Source: Methanosarcina thermophila TM-1 (lineage in GTDB: Archaea > Halobacteriota > Methanosarcinia > Methanosarcinales > Methanosarcinaceae). Taken from it: 64,000 bases of DNA. The notes beneath the pieces were generated by a model. That model saw nothing but the letters and a program-made list of their open reading frames with translations. It was not told the origin of the DNA and searched no databases. Positions 53,718 to 63,091 of the stretch are shown here, in pieces (the first letter of the stretch is position 1; each line of letters opens with the position of its first letter). The stretch lies in assembly GCF_000969885.1 (NCBI RefSeq), contig NZ_CP009501.1, forward strand, positions 124,001 through 188,000, given 5' to 3'. Made by a program: the position numbers and the translations under genes.

Positions 53718-54908
53718 TTATTTCTCACATATATTTTCTGGTTTATAGAAAGGAGATATAGCTCTGAGTTTTTCAACAATTTCAGGCAGGGCTTCAAGTA
53801 CATAATCAATGTCTTCTTCAGTATTTTCATCCCCAAGTGTCAGGCGAAGCGTACCCTGAGCTATTTCCGGAGGCAGCCCTATTGCCCTGAGCACATGCGA
53901 GGGATCAAGGGAACCTGAAGAACAGGCACTGCCTGTAGAACAGCAGACTCCCATCTCGTCAAGCATAAGAAGCAGGGATTCCCCTTCAATATATTCAAAA
54001 CTTAAGTTGATGTTGTCTGGAAGGCGTTTTTCCGGGTGTCCGTTTAACCTGCAATGAGGAATTTCCAGAAGTCCAGCAAGAAGCCTGTCTCTCATTTTTC
54101 TCATCTTCCTGTCGTGCTCCTCAATATTTGCTGCTGCAAGTTCTATTGCTTTTCCCAATCCAACTATACCTGCAACATTCTCGGTTCCTGCTCGTTTTTT
54201 GCTCTCCTGGCCGCCTCCGTGCATGTAGTTATCAATTTCTGTCCCTTCCCGCAGAAAGAGAGCTCCAATTCCCTTGGGCCCATAGAACTTGTGAGCGGAA
54301 AGGGAAAGCATGTCAACGTTCCTCTCTTTCTTTTTCATCTCCAGGGGGATTTTACCTATCACCTGCACAGCATCGGTATGGAAAGGAATCTCATGCTCTT
54401 GTGCGATCTCACCTATCTCAGAAATCGGCTCTATTGTCCCAATCTCATTGTTTGCATACATTACCGAGATAAGAATCGTGTCCTCCCTGATTGCAGCCTC
54501 AACCTCTGCAGGGTCTACAAGTCCGTACCTATCTACAGGCAGATAAGTAACATCAAAGCCCTGTGTTTCCAGGTACTCACAGGGGTAGAGCACGGCATGA
54601 TGTTCGATTGGCGTTGTGATGATATGTTTTCCTCTCTTTCGCCTGGCAAAAGCCGTTCCTTTAATCGCCCAGTTATCGGATTCTGTTCCCCCTGAGGTAA
54701 AATATATCTCTTCAGAATTAGCCCCCAGGGCTTTTGCAAGCTGCTCACGGGCGGCTTCTACTGCCTCTTTACCTTCTCTCCCTATTGAATACAGAGAAGA
54801 AGGATTTCCGAAATGTTCCTTTAAAAAAGGCAGCATAGCTTCAAACACTTCAGGTTTTGTAAAGGTAGTGGCTGCATGATCCATGTAAACAAAGCGCTTT
54901 TCTGCCAT
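53718..54908 (-). CDS. iscS: cysteine desulfurase (IscS/NifS type)
   Basis: The 396-aa PLP enzyme takes sulfur from cysteine for Fe-S clusters. It has YMDHAATT at the start, the PLP lysine in SLSAHKFYGPKG (about 203), and the active cysteine in the mobile loop CSTGSACSSGS (about 323-333). It is the first gene of a two-gene operon with the scaffold protein. Confidence 0.95.
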   Translation of the reverse strand: MAEKRFVYMDHAATTFTKPEVFEAMLPFLKEHFGNPSSLYSIGREGKEAVEAAREQLAKALGANSEEIYFTSGGTESDNWAIKGTAFARRKRGKHIITTPIEHHAVLYPCEYLETQGFDVTYLPVDRYGLVDPAEVEAAIREDTILISVMYANNEIGTIEPISEIGEIAQEHEIPFHTDAVQVIGKIPLEMKKKERNVDMLSLSAHKFYGPKGIGALFLREGTEIDNYMHGGGQESKKRAGTENVAGIVGLGKAIELAAANIEEHDRKMRKMRDRLLAGLLEIPHCRLNGHPEKRLPDNINLSFEYIEGESLLLMLDEMGVCCSTGSACSSGSLDPSHVLRAIGLPPEIAQGTLRLTLGDENTEEDIDYVLEALPEIVEKLRAISPFYKPENICEK

Positions 54909-55301
54909 CAGAACTCCCCTATGAAAATAGGGGCTTGCGCAATATGAATTTATTGTATATTTTGCTTCCCTGAGCTGTGCATGAGTCCATTTTTATATAA
55001 TAATCAATATATACAAACACAGGTCTGAGTCAAAGCGCTGAGCAGTATGGCATACAGTTATGAAGGGGATAGGGTACAGGTCTGGGCCTGCTCTGAAATT
55101 ACCGATGTACAGCAGTCTATTCTTTCTGGCTATCGATTCTTTCAAGATTATGTGAAAACTGAGAGCTTATTGTATAACTGCCTGGAAGAACTTATCCGAA
55201 TAACTGCCTGCTGGAGATTCTGTGGCGCTCATGCTCAATATCAGCAGGAATTTGTGCCTGCAGAGGTCAGGATAAAGAGAATCATTAGGGGGGTAATTTA
55301 A
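54909..55301. other. intergenic region with doubtful 84-codon ORF
   Basis: Divergent promoters for iscS and the carboxypeptidase should lie here; TATATAATAATCAATATATAC near 54996-55015 is TATA-rich. An ORF at 55047-55301 (84 codons) ends in TAA immediately before the ACG proposed as the carboxypeptidase start. It has no ribosome site, signal or family I recognise. AGGGGGGTAA at 55287-55296 is a strong ribosome site for the next gene. Confidence 0.45.
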
Positions 55302-56660
55302 ACGGCAATTTATTCAGTTCAAATCACTGCTAAAACTCTTGAAGAATTGAGGGCTCTGGATAAATTCGAGCTTGATTTAAAGTATAGCTCTGCACGGCAG
55401 CTGGCTGCTGATCGTTTTATGGTTCCAGGTATTTTAACGGAGGAACAGATTCGGCAGGTTGAAGCGGCAGGCTATATCGTGGAGAAAGTCTCCGACCTTT
55501 CACGGGTAGCTGAGGAACGAGTACAGGAAGTCTCGCCTGTAAACCGCTTTGCTGAACTTGCCGGGCTTTTGGGATTTGAAGAACGTGCAGTAATGGGCTA
55601 CATGACCGCAGATGAGGTTGAGTCTGCACTTGCCAATCTCCAGGCTCTGCACCCCGGTCTCGTAACTCTCATTGAACTTCCTCATCGTACCTGGGAGAAT
55701 AGAATATCTCATGCTGTCCATATACGCGCCGGAACGAAAACAGATCGAACTGGTGTACTATTTACCGGCAGTATACATGCGCGGGAATGGGGCGGTTCGG
55801 ATATCTGCGTAAACTTTCTTGTCAATCTCATCAATGCTTACCGCGCTGGCAGCGAGCTAACCTATGGAGGGAAGAGTTTCCCTGCAGATCAGGTCCGTGA
55901 AATTCTTGAAAACCTTGATGTGTTTGTTTTTCCTGATGTGAACCCGGACGGCAAGCACTACAGCCAGACATATGATCCAAACTCGGGTGGTCACCAACAT
56001 TTCTGGTGGCGTAAGAACCGCAATCCGAATAATGCTGTAGAGATATCATCTCAGGGTGTGGATTTAAACCGGAGTTTCGATTTCCTGTGGAACAGTGGAA
56101 TTGGAACCTCCTCAAACCCATCGAGTTTTATATACAAAGGGAAAAGTCCATTTTCCGAGCCAGAAACCCGTAATGTACGCTATCTCTTTGATACTTACCC
56201 GAATATCGGTTACTTTGTGGATGTGCACAGCTATGGCGGGCTTATACTATATAATTGGGGAGATGATAATAATCAGACCATTAATCCAGAACAAAATTTT
56301 TTTAATCCTGTATATAATGGAAAACGTGGATATTTAAATGATACAATTTATGGAGAGTTCATATCCACTCAGGATAAAGACAGGATTATAAATCTAGCCG
56401 AACGTATGAACAACGCACTGGCGGCAGTACGTGGAGAGAATTACACCGTTCAACAGTCTGTAGGGCTCTATCCGACATCCGGGACATCAGACGACTATGC
56501 CTTTAGCCGTCATATAGTAAACAGCCTTCACAGGAAAGTTTACGCCTATACTATCGAGTTCGGGCAGGAATTCGTTCCACCTTTCAGTGAAATGAGCAAT
56601 ATTATTCAGGATGTCTGCGCCGCCATGAGTGAACTTTGCCTGGCTGCAGCAGGACAGTAA
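55302..56660 (+). CDS. M14 zinc carboxypeptidase, possible ACG start
   Basis: The protein has an N-terminal ~80-residue pro-like domain and an M14 peptidase domain. Zinc ligands are HxxE in GSIHAREWGG and the later His in DVHSYGG; substrate Arg/Asn are in GVDLNRSFDF, and the catalytic Glu in YTIEFGQEF. The first standard start is TTG 55347 (437 aa), but this has no ribosome site and cuts the conserved N-terminal domain. ACG at 55302 (452 aa) sits about 7 bases after AGGGGGGT and gives TAIYSVQITAKTLEELRAL, which aligns with the homologue at 56720. There is no signal peptide. Confidence 0.85.
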   Translation, partial: TAIYSVQITAKTLEELRALDKFELDLKYSSARQLAADRFMVPGILTEEQIRQVEAAGYIVEKVSDLSRVAEERVQEVSPVNRFAELAGLLGFEERAVMGYMTADEVESALANLQALHPGLVTLIELPHRTWENRISHAVHIRAGTKTDRTGVLFTGSIHAREWGGSDICVNFLVNLINAYRAGSELTYGGKSFPADQVREILENLDVFVFPDVNPDGKHYSQTYDPNSGGHQHFWWRKNRNPNNAVEISSQGVDLNRSFDFLWNSGIGTSSNPSSFIYKGKSPFSEPETRNVRYLFDTYPNIGYFVDVHSYGGLILYNWGDDNNQTINPEQNFFNPVYNGKRGYLNDTIYGEFISTQDKDRIINLAERMNNALAAVRGENYTVQQSVGLYPTSGTSDDYAFSRHIVNSLHRKVYAYTIEFGQEFVPPFSEMSNIIQDVCAAMSELCLAAAGQ

Positions 56661-56719
56661 TCCTCGATCTTAACGGCATTTTTCCAGGGTAAGCATCCCT
56701 GAAGGAAGGACTGATTTTC

Positions 56720-56995
56720 GTGGGTCATTATATTGTAAGGATACACACCGATACATGGGACCGGTTGCGCGATCTTCAAAGCCTGTATGATCTTGATGTC
56801 TTTGGCAAGACGGCAAAACAGCTTGTGGATGGTTCATTTGAGGTCCAGGGAATACTCTCGGAAAAACGAATCAGGATTCTGTCTGAGAAAGGATACCGGA
56901 TAGAGATTCTTAATGACGTTGAAAAGGTAGCAAAAGAAAGGCTGAAGGATGTAGCCAATCCCGGTTCATTGAACGGAGATCAATCAGACAAGTAG
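56720..56995 (+). CDS. stand-alone homologue of the carboxypeptidase N-terminal domain
   Basis: The 91-aa protein (GTG start, GGAAGGA upstream) aligns along its length with the N-terminal region of the preceding M14 enzyme. Shared features are HYIVRIHTDTWDRLRDLQSL against IYSVQITAKTLEELRALDKF, VQGILSEKRI against VPGILTEEQI, and EKVAKERLKDV against SRVAEERVQEV. Pro-domains of M14 enzymes can inhibit or help fold the peptidase, so this may be a free inhibitor or chaperone; that is inference. It ends in TAG immediately followed by TAA. Confidence 0.7.
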   Translation: MGHYIVRIHTDTWDRLRDLQSLYDLDVFGKTAKQLVDGSFEVQGILSEKRIRILSEKGYRIEILNDVEKVAKERLKDVANPGSLNGDQSDK

Positions 56996-57165
56996 TAATT
57001 AGGTAAATAACTTTGATAGAAGGATTGCACTGCTCCTTTAATATTATACTTTTTCTACCTTTTCAAGCAGGAACTGCCAGATGTCTCATCAAAGTTGTTA
57101 GAACAAGCTTAAAATGATTAATGAGTTTTTGATCCTTTTGTCAGGGCAAAAGTGGATACTTAAAG

Positions 57166-57579
57166 TTATCGAAAATTAGTATACATTCTCATCTGCCACT
57201 GACCACTCTGTATCTTTTTTCTTATAATCCCTTTTGTGAATTCCACATAAATTTCCCTCATCCGGGGTATGAGCATGGTGAGCCCTATTATATCGGACAG
57301 AAAACCCGGAGTTAGAAGGGCAAAGCTGCCAACCAGTACGAAGAAACCATGAAGAAGTTCATTTCCTGGCATGTAACCTCTGCTCATTGTTTCCTGGATC
57401 TCGCGGAGCACGCGGAAACCCTGGGATTTTGCCAGATAAGCGCCCAGGCTTGCAGTTATTAAAATAATGAGCACGGTATTTAATGCCCCGATGACTCCCC
57501 CTATTTTGATGAGTAAGTAAAGCTCAATAATTGGGATAATCAGGAAAATAGACAAAAGTTTAAAAAACATACTGATCAT
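57166..57579 (-). CDS. fxsA: FxsA-family membrane protein
   Basis: The 137-aa protein has four hydrophobic segments and the FxsA pattern: IIELYLLIKIGGVIGA, TASLGAYLAKSQG, GNELLHGFFVLVGSFALLTPG and GFLSDIIGLTMLIPRMR. FxsA is a cytoplasmic membrane protein of unclear role, first noted for its effect on phage exclusion in E. coli. It is monocistronic. Confidence 0.9.
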   Translation of the reverse strand: MISMFFKLLSIFLIIPIIELYLLIKIGGVIGALNTVLIILITASLGAYLAKSQGFRVLREIQETMSRGYMPGNELLHGFFVLVGSFALLTPGFLSDIIGLTMLIPRMREIYVEFTKGIIRKKIQSGQWQMRMYTNFR

Positions 57580-58076
57580 TTTCAGGATTTTGGGTATTTA
57601 TCAGTGTTGAGATGTACTTATTAATAATTCTCTATATGTGTTAGCAATAGTTTAAATGTTTGTTTTAAATCTTACAGTGAGGAGCTACTATCCTTCTATG
57701 TTAGTCAATTGTATTTTCTTTCATTTTTTACAAAAAATAATAATTGCCTTATTTTATAAATTTCTATTAATTTTTTAAGCCGTCTTACTTTAATAAGGCT
57801 GCCCTTATCATGAAAAGCCTGCTTTGTCAGGAAAGTGTTGTTGCTCTAAGCAGGCAACTGTTTTATTTTGCGAGAAAAAGGGATAGCCTGTTATATGATA
57901 GGTATAATACTATGTTCGTAATCTAACGCACCATTTATAAAATAATAATATACACCAGATACTTTGCAATACTCACTCACTAATATATTCTATCAAATGT
58001 TAAATATAGTCCGGATGTTACAGAGATAGTTTCACTTACCCCCCTAAAAAAATGGTTTTTCTGAGGTGCCGGATGT
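57580..58076. other. divergent intergenic region with two hairpins
   Basis: The 497 bp contain two successive perfect hairpins: ATAAGG-CTGC-CCTTAT (57793-57808) and GCCTGCTT...AAGCAGGC (57817-57855). A TATA-like TTTATAAA (57753-57760) lies upstream on the plus strand. It could be a small RNA or leader structure. TPR and fxsA promoters must also be here. Confidence 0.4.
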
Positions 58077-59264
58077 ATGGACTTCGATGCAATTGATGAC
58101 TTTGTATATAATGTTGTTGGAATAATTGGATCCTACCAGAAAAATCTGTGCTCTGCAGTTAATTTTGCCCTGGAACTTGCGGAAAGAAAATCCATTTCCC
58201 CCACAATCTTGCTTGATCTTTCCAGTGCCTGCAAGCAGCAGAAAATGGTCATGGAAGAATATGTTTTCGCAAAAGCATGCTTTACTCGAGCCTCTGGAAA
58301 ACTCCGTGAGGATGCCTGCTTTGCACTTGGCACTGCGGCTCATGTTCTGGGCTTTTTCCCTGAGGCGGAGGCAAGTTATCTGGAGGCTCTGAAAGAAAGT
58401 CCAGAGAACGGAGATGTAAGGTGTGCCTACGCTGAACTTCTTTTGGAACTCGGAAAGACTGAGGATGCCGAGAAGGAATATGAAACCGTACTTAAAGCTT
58501 CACCACAGCATGTAAAGGCGAATGCAGGATACGCACATCTCCTGACCGAGTGCGGGTATGTAAGGGAAGCTGAAGAGTACTATTTAAGGGCGCTTACGGT
58601 TGACCCTGACTATGTCCCTGCGCGAGGCGGGTACGCAAACCTGCTTTTCGAGCTGGGAAGACTGAGGGATGCGGAAAAGGAGTACAGGCGTGCAATAGTA
58701 CTGGACCCTGAAGATCCAAGCCTCCACCACAACTATGGAGTCCTGCTCTCTTTCCTGGGGCGCTCTTCAGAAGCCGAAGTCGAGTACAGAAAGGCTCTCT
58801 CTCTCAACCCCAGGCACAGGCGAACTCTTTTTAATTATGGGAACCTCCTCGCAAGAGAAGGCAGAGTCTCAGAAGCTGAGGCTCACTACATGGAAGCTCT
58901 CGCCCTTGATCAAAACGATGCAAAAGTCCATTCCAATTATGCAAATCTCCTTGCCCGTTTTGGGAGGCGGTACGAAGCTGAAATGGAATACAAGAAAGCG
59001 CTCAGTCTGGATCCTGAGAGTGCAGAAGGACATTACAGCTACGGAAACCTTCTTTCAGAAATTGGACGCTTATCCGAAGCCGAGGACGAATATAAGAAGG
59101 CACTTGCCCTAAATCCGTATTATCCTCCCCTTCACTACAACTACGGCCTTCTTATGAGAAAAATGGGTCGCTTTGACGAAGCCAAAAAGGAATATATGAA
59201 GGCTATGCAGCTAGATCCAGATATAGGAAGCAAGATGACAGAGACCTGGATAATTCTAGACTGA
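58077..59264 (+). CDS. TPR-repeat protein
   Basis: The 395-aa protein has roughly eight consecutive 34-residue TPR units from about residue 110 onward. Each has the pattern Y-G/A-x-LL-x-x-G/E-R-x-x-EAE-x-x-Y-x-x-AL-x-LDP (for example EAEVEYRKALSLNP and EAEDEYKKALALNP). The high similarity between units suggests internal duplication. The N-terminal 110 residues are helical and different. It is soluble and is a likely interaction scaffold with unknown partner. Confidence 0.9.
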   Translation: MDFDAIDDFVYNVVGIIGSYQKNLCSAVNFALELAERKSISPTILLDLSSACKQQKMVMEEYVFAKACFTRASGKLREDACFALGTAAHVLGFFPEAEASYLEALKESPENGDVRCAYAELLLELGKTEDAEKEYETVLKASPQHVKANAGYAHLLTECGYVREAEEYYLRALTVDPDYVPARGGYANLLFELGRLRDAEKEYRRAIVLDPEDPSLHHNYGVLLSFLGRSSEAEVEYRKALSLNPRHRRTLFNYGNLLAREGRVSEAEAHYMEALALDQNDAKVHSNYANLLARFGRRYEAEMEYKKALSLDPESAEGHYSYGNLLSEIGRLSEAEDEYKKALALNPYYPPLHYNYGLLMRKMGRFDEAKKEYMKAMQLDPDIGSKMTETWIILD

Positions 59265-59315
59265 GATAAAAGTCTGGATCTTTATGTCATCAGGCTTTTC
59301 GAATCTGCGATCCTG

Positions 59316-59365
59316 CCTATATAACATCCAACCCTATAGCATCCAACCCTATAATAACATCCAAC
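59316..59365. repeat. three degenerate ~17-bp tandem units
   Basis: Three units of the form CCTATA(n)ACATCCAAC occur at 59316-59332, 59333-59347 and 59348-59365, in the convergent spacer between the TPR and phosphatase genes. Confidence 0.8.
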
Positions 59366-59504
59366 CCGACATTTTCTTTTTTACTTTGATTATTCCTAGG
59401 GTATAAAACGAGATTCTCGGGTATTCCGAGTAGAGTTTTCAGAATACATATTACAGATAGAATTTTTTCTAGAAATTAGTGGCTCAATAAGAGTAAACTT
59501 TCTC

Positions 59505-60404
59505 TTATTCCTGCTGATCCCCGAAGACGAACAGCTTTATTTCCTCTTTTTCAAACAGGGCAAAAGCTGCTGCATTCCCAAGTCCGACATAATCCGGGCA
59601 GGAAAAAAGTGAGAGCAGTTTTCCGTCAAACCACCACCTGTACCCTTTGTCAAGGGCTGTATGACCTCTCACTATTCTTTTCAGGTGGTTTGTCTTTAAA
59701 AATCCATCTACAATGTCAGGTCCGAATTCCTTTACAGTTGAGCCTCTCCTCGAAGCGGTGAGTCCGGGATGGTTTGAAGGATCATTCCAGAGATAGGGAA
59801 AAGCCTTTTCCTTCCTGATATCATTAATGCTGCCTATCCCATTGATCCCTCCATGTACGCAGAATGTGTGCCCGGATAGTACAGCCGCTATCGGCATTTT
59901 ATCATATGTCTGGCTCACTCTAAAGAGAAATTCCTCATCAAAACCTATCTCTGCAAAAAAACCATAGTAGATGTTCATATCCACAGTTTCGTGATTTCCC
60001 CTTAGCAGGAAGATATGATCCGGGTCTTCAAGCTTCATCCGGAAAAGCCTTATAAGAGCCTCGGTACCCTGAGGGCCTCTATCCACGTAATCCCCGAGAA
60101 AAAGAAAATTCTTATAATTCATTTCTTCCCTTTTTTCTATTACGTATTCCAGCGCCTGTAAATTCCCGTGAATATCCCCTACGATCATTACCGGCTCAGT
60201 ATCAATTCTAAGCACAGCTGGTTCCGAATCAAAAATGCGGTCTATCTCAGGTAAAAGGAGAAGCAGTTCTTCTTTTGCGGCAACTTTCCTGGAAACCTTT
60301 TTTGATACCACGGGGGCACCTCTACTCAAGAGCCTCTCAGGGAGGCAAATCCGAGTTTTTCTTCCATATATGAAAGGAATTTTTTCACAATAAACGTTTT
60401 CCAA
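59505..60404 (-). CDS. PPP-family serine/threonine phosphatase
   Basis: The 299-aa protein has the three signature motifs of PPP phosphatases: GDIHGN, GDYVDRG and RGNHE. SGHTFCVHGGI and the IVRGHTALDKGY region complete the two-metal site. It removes phosphate from serine or threonine. It is somewhat shorter than eukaryal enzymes, as in archaeal PP1-type proteins. No kinase gene is adjacent, so targets are unknown. Confidence 0.92.
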   Translation of the reverse strand: MENVYCEKIPFIYGRKTRICLPERLLSRGAPVVSKKVSRKVAAKEELLLLLPEIDRIFDSEPAVLRIDTEPVMIVGDIHGNLQALEYVIEKREEMNYKNFLFLGDYVDRGPQGTEALIRLFRMKLEDPDHIFLLRGNHETVDMNIYYGFFAEIGFDEEFLFRVSQTYDKMPIAAVLSGHTFCVHGGINGIGSINDIRKEKAFPYLWNDPSNHPGLTASRRGSTVKEFGPDIVDGFLKTNHLKRIVRGHTALDKGYRWWFDGKLLSLFSCPDYVGLGNAAAFALFEKEEIKLFVFGDQQE

Positions 60405-60540
60405 ACCTCAAGGGAAGTTCTTCAAGCACCATATACTCTATCAGGTTTTCAATTTCCTTTTGTAAAGGCAGGCTTATAAATGTCAAAGTCTAAAATCAAG
60501 TATTAATAAGCTTAAAAATCCAGATAATTAGATGTCGGTC

Positions 60541-60588
60541 AATTAAAAATCCAGTTAATTAAAAATCCAGTTAATTAAAAACCAGCTG
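60541..60588. repeat. 3 x 16-bp tandem repeat
   Basis: AATTAAAAATCCAGTT occurs twice perfectly (60541-60556, 60557-60572), with a third degenerate unit at 60573-60588. A partial unit lies near 60514. It sits upstream of the 60655 gene. Confidence 0.85.
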
Positions 60589-60654
60589 AAAAATTCAATC
60601 AGTTAAAAAGAACCATGGGAGTTTTTATTCTACTTATACATAGGGGGCAGAATA

Positions 60655-61044
60655 GTGGAACTTGATATTAATGAACAGGATCCTGAAGACATGGATCTTA
60701 TGGATGTTGTGCTTGAATACGATGATATTGTCTCTGCAATCTCGATTCTGGAAAAGCGCAGAGAGGAATTGAGAAATCGTATCCTCAATGCCCTTGCGGA
60801 AAAAGATATCGATGTATTGAGAATAGGGAACGTAGAAGTCAAGCGGCAGAAGGTTGAATGGAAACTCTGGCGCATCAACAGGTTAAAACCCTACCTCATG
60901 AAGAAAGACCTCTGGGATATAGTCGAATCGGTTGACAGGAAAACTCTCAGCAGATTGATTGATAAAGGAATCCTGACCGAAGAAGAACTTAAAGGTACAT
61001 ATGACGTAGAAACGCGCTACAGTTTACATGTAAGCAGAGTCTAA
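60655..61044 (+). CDS. small charged protein, unknown
   Basis: The 129-aa protein begins with an acidic segment (INEQDPEDMDLMDVV), followed by a long predicted coiled helix (AISILEKRREELRNRILNAL). A basic segment follows (VEVKRQKVEWKLWRINRLK), then a helical C-terminus. I do not recognise the family. The coil plus basic patch resembles small nucleic-acid or nuclease-interacting proteins, but that is weak. GTG start with AGGGGGC 6 to 8 bases upstream supports translation. Confidence 0.6.
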   Translation: MELDINEQDPEDMDLMDVVLEYDDIVSAISILEKRREELRNRILNALAEKDIDVLRIGNVEVKRQKVEWKLWRINRLKPYLMKKDLWDIVESVDRKTLSRLIDKGILTEEELKGTYDVETRYSLHVSRV

Positions 61045-61158
61045 ATTGACGGAAAGAGGCGCCTGAGTGGGTCCGGAATTGCTGTACGCAAATTCAAAGA
61101 AGTGCTCGCTGAGAATACAGGCAGGCTGAGCTGTTTAAACGAAGTGCCTGGTAACCGA

Positions 61159-61884
61159 TCAATACAGCCTGATGGGTTCAATTCCCATTTTTTCCATCAG
61201 GCATGCAGGAATATCCAGCACCTCTTTGACCGAATCTATGATAATTCCGTCGGAAGTTGCTACAATCACATTACTTTCTGGATTTCCTCCTTCGGTTTTA
61301 AGCTCAAAATCCGCGATTTTTGAGGTCTTTGCCTCGCCTGAAATTTTATATTCTTTCAATTTACGGCGGGTGAAACCTGCAAGTTCCCCGCTGCGACTTA
61401 TCTGGGCGTCAAAAAGAAAAAAAACTGATTTTGGGCTGGCTTCGGAAAGAAATCCCAGGACTGCATCAAGAGCTTCCTCAATATCTTCAGCCTGCTTTGC
61501 CTTGCTGAAATAGTATCTGGTGTCTCTTATATACCCGTCATCGCAGAACCACATGAGTTCTTTTTTTAGCAGGCTGTCCACAGTAAGGAGAACATTGTAC
61601 CCGTCAATGAGAATTTTTCTATCTTTTATTTCTGAGCAGTCTATTTTCTTGTTGATCCTGGAGATGATCCTGTCAGGAGGCATAATTACCCTTGCGAGAA
61701 TATGCCTTTCTTCCAAGCTGAGCTGAAAATGGTCAGCCACAAATCGGATAGTTGAAAACTTGGGGTAACCCCACCGGAGTATGCTCCTGATATCCCGCGC
61801 AGGTCTGAGCAATTTTTCTTTGAGCACTTCCTCTTTTATACAGGAATCTGAAAAATCAGCTGAACTTTCATGCATATCTCTCAT
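61159..61884 (-). CDS. DUF434 family protein
   Basis: The protein of about 241 aa matches the archaeal DUF434 type, with SILRWGYPKFSTIRFVADHF near the start, then a domain containing KILIDGYNVLLTVDSLL and SVFFLFDAQISRSGELAGF. The acidic residues in IDGYN and FDAQ suggest a PIN-like nuclease-type fold, which is inference. Start ATG 61884 is chosen because AAGGAG lies upstream; the frame is open to 61959. Function is unknown. Confidence 0.75.
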   Translation of the reverse strand: MRDMHESSADFSDSCIKEEVLKEKLLRPARDIRSILRWGYPKFSTIRFVADHFQLSLEERHILARVIMPPDRIISRINKKIDCSEIKDRKILIDGYNVLLTVDSLLKKELMWFCDDGYIRDTRYYFSKAKQAEDIEEALDAVLGFLSEASPKSVFFLFDAQISRSGELAGFTRRKLKEYKISGEAKTSKIADFELKTEGGNPESNVIVATSDGIIIDSVKEVLDIPACLMEKMGIEPIRLY

Positions 61885-62082
61885 TAACGGTTGTCTCCTT
61901 TTAGGAAGGGAGTTCTTTAAATGAGTGAAGATATATGTTATATATACATATTTGCGCAAATAAAAATGATAATGTGTGGTCTCAGGTCGTTAGTTTGTAT
62001 CTTAGGTTGTTTCGGATCTGTTGAATTTTATCTTGGTTTTCAGCTGTGAGCCAGCTCACGGTTCAGGCTGGAGGGTTATAAT

Positions 62083-63063
62083 ATGGAAGTATTATGGCTG
62101 GCTCAAGAAGAAGTAAAAAGCGTTATGGATATGAGTTCTGATATGCAGGTAGTGGAACAGGCTTTCAGGCAGCATGGGCTTGGCAGAGTCCAGATGCCTC
62201 CCAAATCGTATCTCTATTATACAGCTTATAACGGAGACCTGCGTACGATGCCTGCATATCTTGAGGAAGAGAATATTACTGGCGTGAAAATTGTAAACGT
62301 CCACCCTGGAAACCCTGCTCGTGGACTCCCCACAGTAATGGCGCTTATTGTCCTCATTTCCCCGGAAACAGGGACTCCTATAGCAGTTATGGACGGAACC
62401 TACCTGACCGATGTCCGGACAGGAGCTGCAGGCGGGATAGCCGCAAAATATCTTGCAAGAAAGGATTCGAAGATTATAGGCATAGTAGGAGCCGGAAACC
62501 AGGCAAAGACCCAGCTCGAAGCCCTATGCAAGGTTTTTGAGCCCGAACTGGTAAGAATCACCTCAAGGACAAAAGAAAGTTCTGAGCAGTTTATCCGGGA
62601 GATGGCAGGCATTACGCCCTGTGAAATCCGTTATGAAGATAGTATTGAGAAGGTCTGTGATTGTGATATTCTCGTCACGACTACTCCTACCCGGAAACCT
62701 ATAGTAAAGGCTCAGTGGATCAAAGAAGGCACCCATATAAACGCAATAGGCGCTGATGCTGTAGGAAAAGAAGAACTTGACCCCGAACTTTTAATTCGGT
62801 CCAAGATTATTGTGGACGATATGATCCAAGCCCTCCATTCAGGAGAAGTAAATGTCCCTCTCTCAAAACACTACATCTCGGAAAATGATATTCATGCCCA
62901 GCTTGGCGAGGTGATTGTTGGCTTGAAACCAGGCAGGACAAGTGAAGAGGAAATTACTATTTTCGACTCAACTGGTCTTGCTATTCAGGATGTTGCAAGC
63001 GCGCACCTTGTTTATGAGAGGGCTGTCAATAAAGGACTCGGCATGAAGGTCAAGATGTTCTAA
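62083..63063 (+). CDS. ala: alanine dehydrogenase / ornithine cyclodeaminase family
   Basis: The 326-aa NAD-dependent enzyme has a Rossmann motif GIVGAGNQAKTQ (about 137-148), the family segment GVKIVNVHPGNPARGLP and the acid in DGTYLTDVRTGAA. Archaeal members often act as alanine dehydrogenases, making alanine from pyruvate and ammonia. Ornithine cyclodeaminase or another imine reductase is the alternative. The ATG follows GGAGGGTTATA, a good ribosome site. Confidence 0.85.
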   Translation: MEVLWLAQEEVKSVMDMSSDMQVVEQAFRQHGLGRVQMPPKSYLYYTAYNGDLRTMPAYLEEENITGVKIVNVHPGNPARGLPTVMALIVLISPETGTPIAVMDGTYLTDVRTGAAGGIAAKYLARKDSKIIGIVGAGNQAKTQLEALCKVFEPELVRITSRTKESSEQFIREMAGITPCEIRYEDSIEKVCDCDILVTTTPTRKPIVKAQWIKEGTHINAIGADAVGKEELDPELLIRSKIIVDDMIQALHSGEVNVPLSKHYISENDIHAQLGEVIVGLKPGRTSEEEITIFDSTGLAIQDVASAHLVYERAVNKGLGMKVKMF

Positions 63064-63091
63064 AATTCGGGCACAGTCTCGCCTGAATTGC

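Noticed and set aside
55047-55301. 84-codon ORF ahead of the carboxypeptidase
   Set aside because: It has no ribosome site, no recognisable domain and an odd composition. It ends against the next gene's ribosome site, so it is treated as a chance open frame.
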